A stretch of DNA of 31,610 nucleotides, from contig DIUC01000021.1 of the NCBI GenBank assembly GCA_002435785.1, forward strand, positions 1 to 31,610. The letters run 5' to 3'. Below the pieces are notes generated by a model. The model had not been told where the DNA came from. It saw nothing but the letters and a program-made list of their open reading frames with translations, and made no database searches. The position numbers were made by a program, and so were the translations under genes. This document shows, in pieces, positions 15,984 through 24,211 of this stretch (the stretch's first letter is position 1; every line of letters begins with the position of its first letter). Origin of the DNA: Saprospiraceae bacterium UBA6168 (lineage in GTDB: Bacteria > Bacteroidota > Bacteroidia > Chitinophagales > Saprospiraceae).

Positions 15984-16781
15984 ATGACACCATTTTGGGG
16001 CGAATTCATTGGCACCATGTTGTTGATTCTGCTGGGCGATGGCGTCGTCGCTGGCGTTGTGCTGAAAAGCAGCAAAGCTGAAAATGCTGGCTGGATTGTC
16101 GTCACGCTGGCATGGGGCTTGGCGGTGGTCATGGGCATCTACGCCGTTGGTCAAATCAGCGGAGCGCACCTAAACCCCGCTGTGACGCTTGGCCTGGCCG
16201 CCGAGGGCAGTTTTCCTTGGGCAAAAGTGCCGATATACCTGCTCGCACAGGTGCTGGGTGCCATCGTCGGGGCAACAATGGTCTGGCTGCACTACCTCCC
16301 GCACTGGTCACGCACGACCGACCAAGCCGCCAAATTGGCCGTTTTCTGCACGGCCCCCGGCATCCGCTCCACTTGGCCAAACCTCCTGACGGAGATTATG
16401 GGCACTTTCGTGCTGGTGAGCGGCGTGCTTTTCATCGGTGCCAACAAGTTCACCGATGGCCTCAACCCCATCGTGGTGGGCGCACTGGTGGTGTCCATCG
16501 GGATGTCGCTGGGGGGTACCACGGGCTATGCCATCAATCCGGCGAGGGACCTTGGGCCAAGGCTGGCACATGCCCTACTGCCCATCGCTGGAAAGGGCGG
16601 CTCCGACTGGGGCTATGCCTGGATTCCAGTGGTCGGGCCACTTATCGGCGGCTTGTTAGGAGCGGCATTCTACTGTGCAGCCTACAAGACGCAGTGTCAA
16701 CCATGGGCCTGGGGCATTTTCTTGGTGTTCATAGCCATTGCTTGGTTGGCCTATTTCAAAGAAAGAAAGCATGAAGGATAG
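15984..16781 (+). CDS. MIP-family aquaglyceroporin (glycerol facilitator-like)
   Basis: A 265-residue inner-membrane channel with six hydrophobic helices and the two pore-forming boxes NPA (64-66, in SGAHLNPAVTLG) and NPARD (185-189). The Asp after the second NPAR, followed by LGPR, marks the glycerol-conducting GlpF subgroup rather than strict water channels. The length fits. No glpK or glpD is adjacent, so the substrate is inferred from sequence only. The stop overlaps the tsaE start region, so the two genes are probably co-transcribed. The start ATG follows an A-rich leader. Confidence 0.92.
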   Translation: MTPFWGEFIGTMLLILLGDGVVAGVVLKSSKAENAGWIVVTLAWGLAVVMGIYAVGQISGAHLNPAVTLGLAAEGSFPWAKVPIYLLAQVLGAIVGATMVWLHYLPHWSRTTDQAAKLAVFCTAPGIRSTWPNLLTEIMGTFVLVSGVLFIGANKFTDGLNPIVVGALVVSIGMSLGGTTGYAINPARDLGPRLAHALLPIAGKGGSDWGYAWIPVVGPLIGGLLGAAFYCAAYKTQCQPWAWGIFLVFIAIAWLAYFKERKHEG

Positions 16782-17229
16782 CATGGAGATTATCGTGCAA
16801 TCGGAGGCAGGGCTGGGTGGGGCAGTGGATGCGCTAATCCATTTTGCCGAAGGCAGGAAGAAAATAGCCCTGTCGGGCGACCTCGGTGCTGGCAAAACAG
16901 CTTTTGTAAAGGCATTTTGCCGAAGGCTAAAAGTGGAAGGCAACGTGACCAGCCCCACTTTTGCGCTCGTGAACGAGTACGTTTTTTTGGGAGAAAATGG
17001 CAGGGAACAGTCCATCCACCACCTTGACCTTTATCGGCTGAAAAGCGTGGACGAGGCACTTGACATCGGTATCGAAAATTACCTTGATGATGGATATTAC
17101 TGCCTCATCGAATGGCCAGAAATCATCCTTGGGCTATTGCCCGATGATACGGTCTTCGTGAAAATAGAATCGCAGGAAGATGAACGCAGGAGATTTTTAT
17201 TCACCAATGATTTTTACTCAATCAGTTGA
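16771..17229 (+). CDS. tsaE: tRNA threonylcarbamoyladenosine synthesis ATPase TsaE
   Basis: The ATPase partner of TsaB and TsaD in making the t6A modification next to the anticodon of ANN-decoding tRNAs. It has 152 residues from ATG 16771; the alternative ATG at 16783 gives 148 and directly follows the upstream stop, and I cannot decide between them. It shows Walker A GDLGAGKT (36-43), the switch-like SPTF (61-64, then ALVNEY), HHLDLYRL at about 84-91 and LIEWPE at about 118. All are diagnostic of TsaE. It overlaps the aquaglyceroporin stop by 11 nt, which suggests coupling in transcription rather than function. Confidence 0.95.
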   Translation: MKDSMEIIVQSEAGLGGAVDALIHFAEGRKKIALSGDLGAGKTAFVKAFCRRLKVEGNVTSPTFALVNEYVFLGENGREQSIHHLDLYRLKSVDEALDIGIENYLDDGYYCLIEWPEIILGLLPDDTVFVKIESQEDERRRFLFTNDFYSIS

Positions 17230-17353
17230 TTATCAATCATTTGCAAACAAATGTGTTCGTTTTAACATAAAGAAATATGGAGCTGTGCTGAAAAATAAAT
17301 AAGGCAGTGTCCGACTCAAACTCTCAAACCCCCAACCACTCAACCACTCAATT

Positions 17354-18583
17354 ATGGCAGAAACAACCAGAAAGATACCCATGCCCAAGTCCCTTTCGGA
17401 AGGGCAACTGCAACCGCAAGCCGAAATGTTGGCGATTCAACCCAAGCAGGGCAACATGACCATCGGCATACCCAAGGCAGAGGTTTTGCAGGAAAGCCGG
17501 GTGGCATTGGTGCCATCCGCCGTGTCGGCATTGTCCGCCATCGGCTTCAACGTGCTGGTGGAAACCGGGGCAGGGGAGAAGGCGAACTACACTGACCACC
17601 GTTATTCGGAGGCTGGGGCCGAGATATGCTTCGACCGGGCCAAGGTCTTCCAATCCAATGTGCTGCTCATGGCGGCACCGCCCACGATGGACGAAATTGC
17701 GATGGTGAGTCCGGGCCAGTTCATTGTGTCGCCGCTACACATCCCCACCATCACCTCCGATTTTGTGAAAAAACTGCAAGAGAAACGGGTGATAGCATTG
17801 GCGATGGAGTACATCAAGGACGAAAACGGCTCCTTCCCATTCGTGCGGGTGATGAGCGAGTTGGCTGGCATCAGCGTGGTGCTTTCTGCAGCCGAACTGA
17901 TGACCTCTACTGCTGGCGGGAAGGGCGTACTGTTGGGCGGCATCGCCGGCGTGCCTTCGGCAAAGGTGGTGGTGCTCGGGGCGGGTATTGTGGGCGAGTC
18001 GGCCACGAGGGTTGCGCTGGGGCTTGGCGCCGATGTGCGGGTTTTCGACAACGACGTTTACAAGCTCATGCGCCTCCAGCGTTATGTGGGCCAGAAACTG
18101 AACACCTCCACCTTGAATCCCTACCAACTTGAAAAGGAACTTCTCAACGCAGATGTGGTCATTGGGGCAGTGCATTCCAAAATCGGGCGCTCTCCCGTGA
18201 TAGTGCCGGAAAGCATCGTAATGAAAATGAAGGAAGGCTCCGTCATCGTGGACGTGAGCATTGACCAAGGCGGCTGCTTCGAGACCTCCGAAATAACGTC
18301 GCTCGACCGTCCCACCTTTGTCAAGCACGGCGTGGTGCATTACTGTGTGCCCAATATCGCCTCAAAAGTGCCACGCACGGCATCCATCGCCATCAGCAAT
18401 ATTTTCACCCCAATGCTCATCAATGCGAACAACTGCGGGGGCTTGGAGGAGCTGCTTTTTGAGAATTATGGCTTGCGCAATGGCGTGTACACCTACAAGG
18501 GCCGCCTCACCAACGCCTACTTGGGTCGCCGTTTTGGCATCAAGCACACCGATTTGGGGCTGTTGATGGCGGGCAGGTCGTGA
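17354..18583 (+). CDS. ald: Alanine dehydrogenase
   Basis: An NAD-dependent enzyme that interconverts L-alanine and pyruvate plus ammonium. The catalytic body starts at about residue 36 (MTIGIPKAEVLQESRVAL). It has the Rossmann signature VVVLGAGIVGESATRV at about 206-221, followed by the acceptor-site Asp in RVFDND, and the conserved C-terminal VPNIASKVPRTASIA. At 409 residues it is about 35 longer than typical enzymes because of an N-terminal extension rich in Gln, Lys and Pro. Similar extended forms are common in Bacteroidota as far as I recall. The leader (17311-17351) is a run of CAACCACT-type words. NAD(P) transhydrogenase alpha subunit is the main alternative, but no beta subunit is present. 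Confidence 0.93.
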   Translation: MAETTRKIPMPKSLSEGQLQPQAEMLAIQPKQGNMTIGIPKAEVLQESRVALVPSAVSALSAIGFNVLVETGAGEKANYTDHRYSEAGAEICFDRAKVFQSNVLLMAAPPTMDEIAMVSPGQFIVSPLHIPTITSDFVKKLQEKRVIALAMEYIKDENGSFPFVRVMSELAGISVVLSAAELMTSTAGGKGVLLGGIAGVPSAKVVVLGAGIVGESATRVALGLGADVRVFDNDVYKLMRLQRYVGQKLNTSTLNPYQLEKELLNADVVIGAVHSKIGRSPVIVPESIVMKMKEGSVIVDVSIDQGGCFETSEITSLDRPTFVKHGVVHYCVPNIASKVPRTASIAISNIFTPMLINANNCGGLEELLFENYGLRNGVYTYKGRLTNAYLGRRFGIKHTDLGLLMAGRS

Positions 18584-18587
18584 GAGG

Positions 18588-18620
18588 GAGACAATAGAAC
18601 ATAGACGATAGATTTTAAGA
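18588..18620. repeat. Left inverted repeat flanking the four-helix-bundle gene
   Basis: A segment made of ATAGA/ACATAGAC words and ending GATAGATTTTAAGA. It is complementary, with a few mismatches and two single-base gaps, to 19006-19038 on the other side of the gene. Confidence 0.75.
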
Positions 18621-18630
18621 CTTACTGGGA

Positions 18631-18999
18631 ATGAAAACTGGGAGAAAAAGCCACAATTTTAGGGAACTACATGTGTGGAAACGTGCACGAGCGTTTGTGG
18701 CGGTGGTTTATGAAGTAACCAAAGTATTTCCGAAAGAGGAAATGTTTGCTTTGACGCAGCAAATAAGAAGGTGTGCTGTTTCAATACCTTCAAACATAGC
18801 AGAGGGCTGCGGTCGAGGTACTGATCCACAACTGGTTCAATTTCTTGATGTGGCTCATGGCTCTGCTTGCGAGTTAGAAACTCAGTTATACTTAGCCTTT
18901 GACTTAAATTACCTTCAAAAACCGCTGCTCATGAGCACCATCAACGAAGTTAACGAAATCCAGAAAATGATTCTCGGCTTCCGTTCAACCCTATTGTAG
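18631..18999 (+). CDS. Four-helix bundle protein (23S rRNA intervening-sequence / S23 family)
   Basis: A 122-residue protein with the hallmarks of the four-helix bundle (IVS/S23P) family. It has an opening NFRELHVWKRARAFV, the block FALTQQIRRCAVSIPSNIAEGCGRG and a late L-x-x-A-x-G-S-x-x-E-L-E-like stretch (FLDVAHGSACELETQLYLAF). The family is found inside 23S rRNA intervening sequences and as free-standing genes, and is structurally related to Avd of diversity-generating retroelements. The cellular role is unknown. No rRNA or reverse transcriptase is near. The gene is tightly enclosed by complementary repeats (18588-18620 and 19006-19038), the same architecture as rRNA intervening sequences. 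Confidence 0.93.
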   Translation: MKTGRKSHNFRELHVWKRARAFVAVVYEVTKVFPKEEMFALTQQIRRCAVSIPSNIAEGCGRGTDPQLVQFLDVAHGSACELETQLYLAFDLNYLQKPLLMSTINEVNEIQKMILGFRSTLL

Positions 19000-19005
19000 C
19001 AGTGT

Positions 19006-19038
19006 CCTCTAAAATCTAATGTCTTATGTCTAACATCT
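19006..19038. repeat. Right inverted repeat flanking the four-helix-bundle gene
   Basis: Begins CTCTAAAATCTAATGTC and continues with TTATGTCTAACATC. It pairs with 18588-18620, the best block being TAGATTTTA against TAAAATCTA. Repeat to repeat, the element is about 450 bp. Confidence 0.75.
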
Positions 19039-19045
19039 GATAAAT

Positions 19046-21457
19046 ATGGAATGCTTTGACTTAGAAAAAGTATTGGCCGAAGAGGCAGCACAACTCACCG
19101 AGCGGCGGAGGTTGCAGCAAGGCCCGGAGTCGGCCCAAGATTTCGAGGCCACCAAGTTCGGCATCGCCATGTCCGGCGGGGGCATCCGTTCGGCTACCAT
19201 AAACCTCGGCTTTTTGAAAACCCTCAACAAATTCAGGATACTCGAAAAAGCGGACTACCTCTCCACGGTCTCCGGTGGCGGCTATACGGGTGCCTACGTG
19301 CAGGCTACGGTGAAGGAGGAGGGCGGTTTCGACACGCTTTTCAGCGACGAAAAAATTGATAGGCTACGGGCTTACGGCGACTATTTCATACCGGGCCAGG
19401 GCAAGTTGGACAAGCTCTGGAACACCTTGATGCTGGTGGTGGGCTATTTGGTGAGCCTTGCGATGAGCCTGCTCAGTCCAGCCACTTTTTTTGCATCCAT
19501 CTATCTGGCTTTGAAGGTAATTGGCGACCTCCAACTGTTCAAGGACTCTGGTCTGCTGCTCGACCTTGACAACCCCAATGGGCAGGTTTTTGTGGGCGAG
19601 CTGATGAAGTTCGGGCTGATCGGTTTTGCCGGGGTGGCGGCAATTCACATGGTGCTGAACCTCGCCTTCAATTTTCACCTCGGCATTTCAAAGGCATTCA
19701 ACAAAATAGAGCTGGCGTTGGCCACGGTGTTCATGGCCTTCTTGTTGGTGCTAGGCATCGTGAACTTAAAGCTGTTTGACGATTTGCAGGAAGTCACCCT
19801 CCACACCAAGCTAATGTGGTTGGCCCTTTCCTTGGGCTTTTTTTTGGTGGGCTTCCTGCTCAACCCGAACTCGTTGAGTTTCCACCGTTTTTACCGGAAA
19901 CAATTGGCGGATGCCTTCTTGCAGCACACCGCCAAATGTCGAAACTTGTTCCTACGGGAGGTCTTCCCGCAGGAAGTGACCGAAGCCACTAAAGCCGAGG
20001 CTCGTGCGCCCTATCCCCTCATCAATACTTGCCTGAACCTCCAAAACCCCGGCGGCGACAACAAGTTCAAGGGCGCAAAGGCCAGCGACTACTTCCTGCT
20101 ATCGCCGCTTTGGTGTGGCTCCAAGCTTTCCGGGTACGTGCGAACGGCCAGCTTTCCCGGTTTCAAGCACATGACCCTGCCCGCTGCACTGACAATCTCC
20201 GCTGCGGCGGTGAACCCCGGCATGGGCATTTATTCCAACAAGTTCTTGAGCGTGATGATGACGCTGTTCAACGCCCGGCTGGGTTTTTGGGTGAACAACC
20301 CGTCCTTTGAGCCACGGAAGTTGTTCGGAATGGAAATGCCGAGGTGGGCCACCTATATAGTATGGTGGCCGAGCTTTTTTTTCAAGGAGCTTTTTTCAAA
20401 AATCGGAACGGACAACCGCAAACTGAACATCTCCGATGGCGGGCATATCGAGAACCTGGCGGTGTACGAGCTATTGCGCCGCAAATGCCGCCTCATCATG
20501 GCCGTGGATGCCGGGGCCGACCCCTTGAGCACTTTCGCCGACTTTGAGAACCTGACCATACGGGCCAGGAACGAGATGGGCATTGACATCTGCTTCCGGG
20601 ACGGGCAAGACCCTATTGACACCATCCGGCCCAAAGCTTCGAGCGGCTATGCACAGCGGCGTTATGCCATAGCCGACTTGCTGCAAATCTGGGAGGAATT
20701 TGAGGTGACGGAAAATGGCCAGCCAGTGGTATTTGACATCAAAAACAAGCAAGGAGAAATACTGCGGAAGGGCAGAAAACTGGAAGCATTGGTCAATTAT
20801 TTTTACGACAAAAATGACCCCAATGTATTGCAATTCAAAGTGGACCTGAAAGCATATCCCATCGAAATAGGGGAGGAACGCTATCAGTCGCTGCAAAAAC
20901 AGGTGGAAGAATTTGTCAAGCAAAAATTGGAGGCCAAAACCGGGCTGACTGGCATGGAGAAAATCAAGATAGGCACGTTGGTTTATATCAAATCAAGTGT
21001 CACCTCGCCAAGGAAACTTTTCGTACCGCCTTTTGATGGGAACGGGAATGCAAACCTCCAATTCGAGACCTTCAAGTACAAGATTTACCATCCTGACTTC
21101 CCGCACGAGAGCACTGCCGACCAGTTTTTCGACAAGGTGCAATGGGAGTCTTACTACCAGTTGGGCCAGTACATTGCTGCCGACGTGCTGAACTTGCCAA
21201 GTATTTCGGAGGGGCATGGGCAGCAGTTCGATGTCGGGGTCCATGAATTATTGGGGCTTTTTGAGGAGGGCAAAGCGCTCTTCCCCCCGGAGGATTTTAC
21301 CGTGGGATTGGTGGACGCCTCTACTCACCCAAAAGCCAGGGCAGTGCAGGAGCAAAGGATGGTAAGGCCGGAAATGGCCGATGCTGTACCCGAGGATTCC
21401 GGCGAAGAGGCACCGTTGCCAGCGGCGATTGCGGAGCAGATGCAGTTCAAAATCTGA
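19046..21457 (+). CDS. Membrane-inserted patatin-like phospholipase family protein
   Basis: An 803-residue protein. It has a patatin oxyanion loop SGGGIRS (43-49), a nucleophile elbow STVSGGGY with candidate Ser76 (T-V-S-G-G rather than full G-x-S-x-G), and the catalytic-dyad motif D464-G-G (NISDGGHIENLAVYEL). Between the elbow and the Asp, hydrophobic helices occur at about 126-158, 188-210, 221-242 and 256-273, so the catalytic domain is split by a membrane insertion. Family members hydrolyse acyl esters of lipids; the substrate here is unknown. The C-terminal 330 residues have no domain I recognise. The start is 7 nt after the right inverted repeat. A terminator follows the stop and trxA converges on it. 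Confidence 0.85.
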   Translation: MECFDLEKVLAEEAAQLTERRRLQQGPESAQDFEATKFGIAMSGGGIRSATINLGFLKTLNKFRILEKADYLSTVSGGGYTGAYVQATVKEEGGFDTLFSDEKIDRLRAYGDYFIPGQGKLDKLWNTLMLVVGYLVSLAMSLLSPATFFASIYLALKVIGDLQLFKDSGLLLDLDNPNGQVFVGELMKFGLIGFAGVAAIHMVLNLAFNFHLGISKAFNKIELALATVFMAFLLVLGIVNLKLFDDLQEVTLHTKLMWLALSLGFFLVGFLLNPNSLSFHRFYRKQLADAFLQHTAKCRNLFLREVFPQEVTEATKAEARAPYPLINTCLNLQNPGGDNKFKGAKASDYFLLSPLWCGSKLSGYVRTASFPGFKHMTLPAALTISAAAVNPGMGIYSNKFLSVMMTLFNARLGFWVNNPSFEPRKLFGMEMPRWATYIVWWPSFFFKELFSKIGTDNRKLNISDGGHIENLAVYELLRRKCRLIMAVDAGADPLSTFADFENLTIRARNEMGIDICFRDGQDPIDTIRPKASSGYAQRRYAIADLLQIWEEFEVTENGQPVVFDIKNKQGEILRKGRKLEALVNYFYDKNDPNVLQFKVDLKAYPIEIGEERYQSLQKQVEEFVKQKLEAKTGLTGMEKIKIGTLVYIKSSVTSPRKLFVPPFDGNGNANLQFETFKYKIYHPDFPHESTADQFFDKVQWESYYQLGQYIAADVLNLPSISEGHGQQFDVGVHELLGLFEEGKALFPPEDFTVGLVDASTHPKARAVQEQRMVRPEMADAVPEDSGEEAPLPAAIAEQMQFKI

Positions 21458-21467
21458 CAATGAAAAG

Positions 21468-21497
21468 CCCTGCTGCGAGTGGCAGCAGGGTTTTTTT
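21468..21497. terminator. Terminator shared by the patatin-like gene and trxA
   Basis: CCCTGCTGC (21468-21476) and GCAGCAGGG (21482-21490) form a perfect 9-bp stem with a 5-nt loop. There is a T-run on the plus side and AAAA on the other, so it can act in both directions between the convergent genes. Confidence 0.85.
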
Positions 21498-21533
21498 ATG
21501 ATAAACGATTAACAATCAGTTAGTTGTCGAGCG

Positions 21534-21857
21534 TCAGGAGGCCAATTGGGACTCAATTTTTTGAGCCAAAACAGCCTGGGTGGTAAGCCCAACATGGCGG
21601 TCAACCAACTTGCCATCTTTGAAGATGAGGATGGTCGGGATGCTGCGTACACCGAATTCCACGGAGATTTCCGCATTTTCATCAACGTTCACTTTGCCGA
21701 TGAGCGCCTTGCCATCGTACTCAGTGGACAGTTTTTCAATGATTGGGCTAATCATACGGCAAGGGCCGCACCATTCTGCCCAAAAATCGAGGACGGCAAC
21801 ACCTTGGTTGTCGAGCACTTCTTGCTTGAAGTTTGCATCTGTGATTTCAAAAGCCAT
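21534..21857 (-). CDS. trxA: Thioredoxin
   Basis: A cytoplasmic dithiol-disulfide oxidoreductase of 107 residues with the active site WCGPC (29-33) and the cis-proline segment SIPTILIFKDG. Length and layout are canonical. I chose the ATG at 21857 (MAFEITDANF); the frame extends 25 codons further upstream, but that part contains the promoter-like element at 21930-21937 and does not resemble thioredoxin. Confidence 0.97.
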   Translation of the reverse strand: MAFEITDANFKQEVLDNQGVAVLDFWAEWCGPCRMISPIIEKLSTEYDGKALIGKVNVDENAEISVEFGVRSIPTILIFKDGKLVDRHVGLTTQAVLAQKIESQLAS

Positions 21858-21929
21858 TTTGTCGAATTTAATGATTTTGGAAGAAAAATTAATTTTGGGT
21901 GAATAACAACCTACCCGTTTTAATTGTTG

Positions 21930-21937
21930 CAAAGGTA
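21930..21937 (-). promoter_or_regulatory. -7 promoter element for trxA
   Basis: The minus strand reads TACCTTTG, an exact TAnnTTTG match, 73 nt upstream of the start codon. Confidence 0.5.
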
Positions 21938-22159
21938 AAAAAAACTACTTTTGCGGCCTGATTAGAAATCTGCTCAAAGAAATCCGCTCGGCGTGATAAA
22001 AATCAATGTTGCTTTCCGAATTTTATTAATCCACCAGCAATAAATAGGCTAAATTTAGGAATCAACTGTGGTTTTTTGCAAAATATTTTGCATATTGTTC
22101 CATGAGTTTATATCTTGCGCCGTTTTTAAAAAAATCACTATATTTTAATTGAAATTCAC

Positions 22160-22633
22160 ATGGCAGATAAACTTGACCGTACAGATTTGAAGATTTTGAA
22201 GATTCTTCAGGAGAATTGCAAAATCACGAACCTTGATCTTTCGAAAAAAATTGGCCTTTCTCCTGCTCCAACGCTTGAGCGGGTCAAAAAACTCGAAACT
22301 GCTGGCTTCATCGAAAGCTACCACGCACAAATCAACCCACAGAGCATCGGCTTGAACGTGCAAACTTTCGTGCAGGTCTCCTTGGCTTGGCAGAAGGAGA
22401 ACGCCCTGAACAACTTTTTGGAGAAAATCAAAGCGATTGACGAGATCGTGGAGTGCTACATCATCACTGGCGAGGCCGATTTTCTCATCAAGATTGTGTG
22501 CAAGGACATCCCTTCTTATGAGCAGTTGCTCTTCAAGACCCTTTCCCAAATCGAAGAAATCGAGCGCCTGAAAACCTTGATGACCCTTTCGACGGTGAAG
22601 AACTCGAAGACCCTGCCCTACGACTACGATTAG
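22160..22633 (+). CDS. Lrp/AsnC family transcriptional regulator
   Basis: A 157-residue DNA-binding regulator. The N-terminal winged helix-turn-helix begins LDRTDLKILKILQENCKITN and continues through LSPAPTLERVKKLETAGFI (about residues 4-52). The RAM effector-binding domain follows at about 70-140, with the typical ITGEADFLIKIVCKD strand. It is likely a feast/famine regulator that oligomerises and responds to an amino acid. The target and ligand cannot be read from sequence. It is transcribed alone, divergent from trxA across a 302-bp region that contains trxA's -7 element and no other feature I can name. A strong terminator follows. Confidence 0.95.
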   Translation: MADKLDRTDLKILKILQENCKITNLDLSKKIGLSPAPTLERVKKLETAGFIESYHAQINPQSIGLNVQTFVQVSLAWQKENALNNFLEKIKAIDEIVECYIITGEADFLIKIVCKDIPSYEQLLFKTLSQIEEIERLKTLMTLSTVKNSKTLPYDYD

Positions 22634-22670
22634 TAGCCGTCGGCCTCTCGGCTTTGACTTTATGATAAGA

Positions 22671-22706
22671 TGACCGGGTAGCATAAATTTGCTGCCCGGT
22701 CATTTT
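22671..22706 (+). terminator. Terminator of the Lrp/AsnC regulator gene
   Basis: A 13-bp stem, TGACCGGGTAGCA (22671-22683) with TGCTGCCCGGTCA (22690-22702), with one G-T wobble and a 6-nt loop, then TTTT. Confidence 0.85.
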
Positions 22707-22708
22707 AT

Positions 22709-22800
22709 TATTGGGTTATTGAGTAATTGCCTTATTAAGGCATTGAAAATCAATGGCTTGCGTATCTACCCAATCACCCAAGAATCCAATCACCCAACAA
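22709..22800. repeat. ATTGGGT-word inverted repeat
   Basis: The left part (TTATTGGGTTATTGAG, about 22706-22721) is complementary to CAATCACCCAA words that recur at about 22771-22799. A small CCTTATTAAGG palindrome lies between, at about 22730-22740. It fills the leader of the TraB/GumN gene. Confidence 0.5.
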
Positions 22801-22807
22801 TATCACC

Positions 22808-23602
22808 TTGCTAAAAAACAGCCTACTGTGGAGATTGGAGGGCGACCTGCTGCCAGCACCGTCCTACCTGTTTGGCACCATGCACGTGCGTGACCAACGG
22901 GCTTTTCAGCGATTGGAAACGGTGTACGGGGCGATGGCCGAATGCGACGGCTTTGCCGCCGAATTCCACTTGGAGGATGCAGGGCAGGGCATGAAGTCGG
23001 GACTCATGCAACTGCCTGGGGAGCAACGGCTCAGTGATTTTTTTTCCAAGAAGAAATACCAGAAATACCGCACGGTCCTGCTCAAAAGCACTGGCCTCGA
23101 CCTTGCCCATTTTCAGCGGATGCTGCCTTTTTTGGTGGTCAATTTTGCGACAGAAAGCCTGCTCCAACAAGAAATGCCAGAACCCTTGGACCAGCATCTT
23201 TGGGGCTACGCAAAGTCGGCGGGGAAGTCGCTGCACGGCATCGAAACGCTTGGGGAGCAAATGGAAGTCCTCCAAAAAATCACCTTGGAAGAACAAGTGA
23301 AAATGTTGGAAAGCCTGTGCAGGAACGTGGGTCGGTTTCGCCAGTTTCTGCTCCACCTCTCCGAACTTTACGAGGCACCAAAAGTGCAGCAGCTCTATAA
23401 AATGGTGAAGAAGAACAGCAAAGGCATGAGGCACCTCATGCTATATCGCCGAAATGAGGTCATGGCCGAGCGCATTGGCTTGCTGGTGCGGGAGCATGTG
23501 GTTTTCGTGGCCATTGGGGCTGCGCACCTCGGTGGGGGCAAGGGGGTGCTGCGGTTGCTAAAGCTGCAGGGCGTGATGGCAAGCCCAATTATGAGTGCTT
23601 GA
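22808..23602 (+). CDS. TraB/GumN family protein with a TTG start
   Basis: A 264-residue protein with the family's spaced motifs: an opening NSLLWRLEG then PSYLFGTMHV (GTMH 23-26), a central GIETLGEQMEVL, R-N-E-V-M-A near residue 217, and the C-terminal GAAHLGGGKGVLRLL (about 237-251). TraB/GumN (Tiki-like) proteins are predicted metal-dependent proteases; the biological role here is unknown. No signal peptide is visible. The in-frame region upstream is open to a stop at about 22736 but contains no ATG or GTG, and the first in-frame ATG lies inside the conserved GTMH motif. TTG at 22808 is therefore the most plausible start. Confidence 0.85.
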   Translation: MLKNSLLWRLEGDLLPAPSYLFGTMHVRDQRAFQRLETVYGAMAECDGFAAEFHLEDAGQGMKSGLMQLPGEQRLSDFFSKKKYQKYRTVLLKSTGLDLAHFQRMLPFLVVNFATESLLQQEMPEPLDQHLWGYAKSAGKSLHGIETLGEQMEVLQKITLEEQVKMLESLCRNVGRFRQFLLHLSELYEAPKVQQLYKMVKKNSKGMRHLMLYRRNEVMAERIGLLVREHVVFVAIGAAHLGGGKGVLRLLKLQGVMASPIMSA

Positions 23603-23637
23603 TTTCAAGCAATAATTTGAGCATTTAAAGCGAATTA

Positions 23638-24102
23638 TCAATCCTCAACGACCATCGTTTTCGACCATTTGTCGTGCCAGCCAGTTGGCTCGCTGCCCAA
23701 AAAGGAGAAGGGCTCAAAAGGAACAAATCGGGCGAGGCTCCTGCCAAGTATCGTCCCAAAATCGGGTGTTTCCCCATATTCGTTGATGACCCTCGTCTTT
23801 GTAATGTACTTTCCTATGGTTTTCCCGTTTGCCAAAAATTCAAACAGTGCATAATAAATAGTGGCTCCGATGGCTGTCAGGAAAAAGTCCACTATCGGGT
23901 TGATATCCTCCAGTAGGTTTAAAGTTTTTTCATTTTCAGTGGCTGCCAGCAGTATGCCTATCAACAGAAAAAAAAGCGTCCAACAGATTCGGTCAATGAT
24001 ATAGTTGGCGAGGCGCTTACCGTGGCTTGCCATTACAAAATGTTGGGGTTCTGTGCCTTCTTGCGCAAAGTCTTCATCAAGAATGAGATTGTTGTTTTCC
24101 AT
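23638..24102 (-). CDS. RDD family membrane protein
   Basis: A 154-residue protein with the RDD layout. A cytoplasmic lead ends in ASHGKRLANYIIDRICW, with the R and D of the name in R43-x-x-x-x-x-x-D50 form. Two transmembrane helices follow (about 52-68 and 85-105), then the loop GKTIGKYITKTRVI and a C-terminal LGRSLARFVPFEPFSF. Function is unknown; some RDD proteins have been linked to ion transport. It converges on the TraB/GumN gene with a 35-bp gap and stands apart from DUF5683 by 109 bp, with no clear promoter match. Confidence 0.9.
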   Translation of the reverse strand: MENNNLILDEDFAQEGTEPQHFVMASHGKRLANYIIDRICWTLFFLLIGILLAATENEKTLNLLEDINPIVDFFLTAIGATIYYALFEFLANGKTIGKYITKTRVINEYGETPDFGTILGRSLARFVPFEPFSFLGSEPTGWHDKWSKTMVVED

Positions 24103-24211
24103 GGTTCAGTATTAGGTGAGTAGAATTGTCTGTTGCGAAAGTGCGGACATTCTTGGAAAAGTCGGCAGGTTGAACCAGTTTTTTTTGGGAAAAAGGAGGG
24201 CTGGCGTGAAT

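Noticed and set aside
18631..18999. Avd-type accessory protein of a diversity-generating retroelement
   Set aside because: No reverse transcriptase, template repeat or variable repeat is visible nearby. The sequence fits the general four-helix-bundle family.
19046..21457. Patatin-like protein as an anti-phage (CBASS-type) effector
   Set aside because: No cyclase, ubiquitin-like or other defence partner is adjacent. The protein is far longer than such effectors and contains membrane helices.
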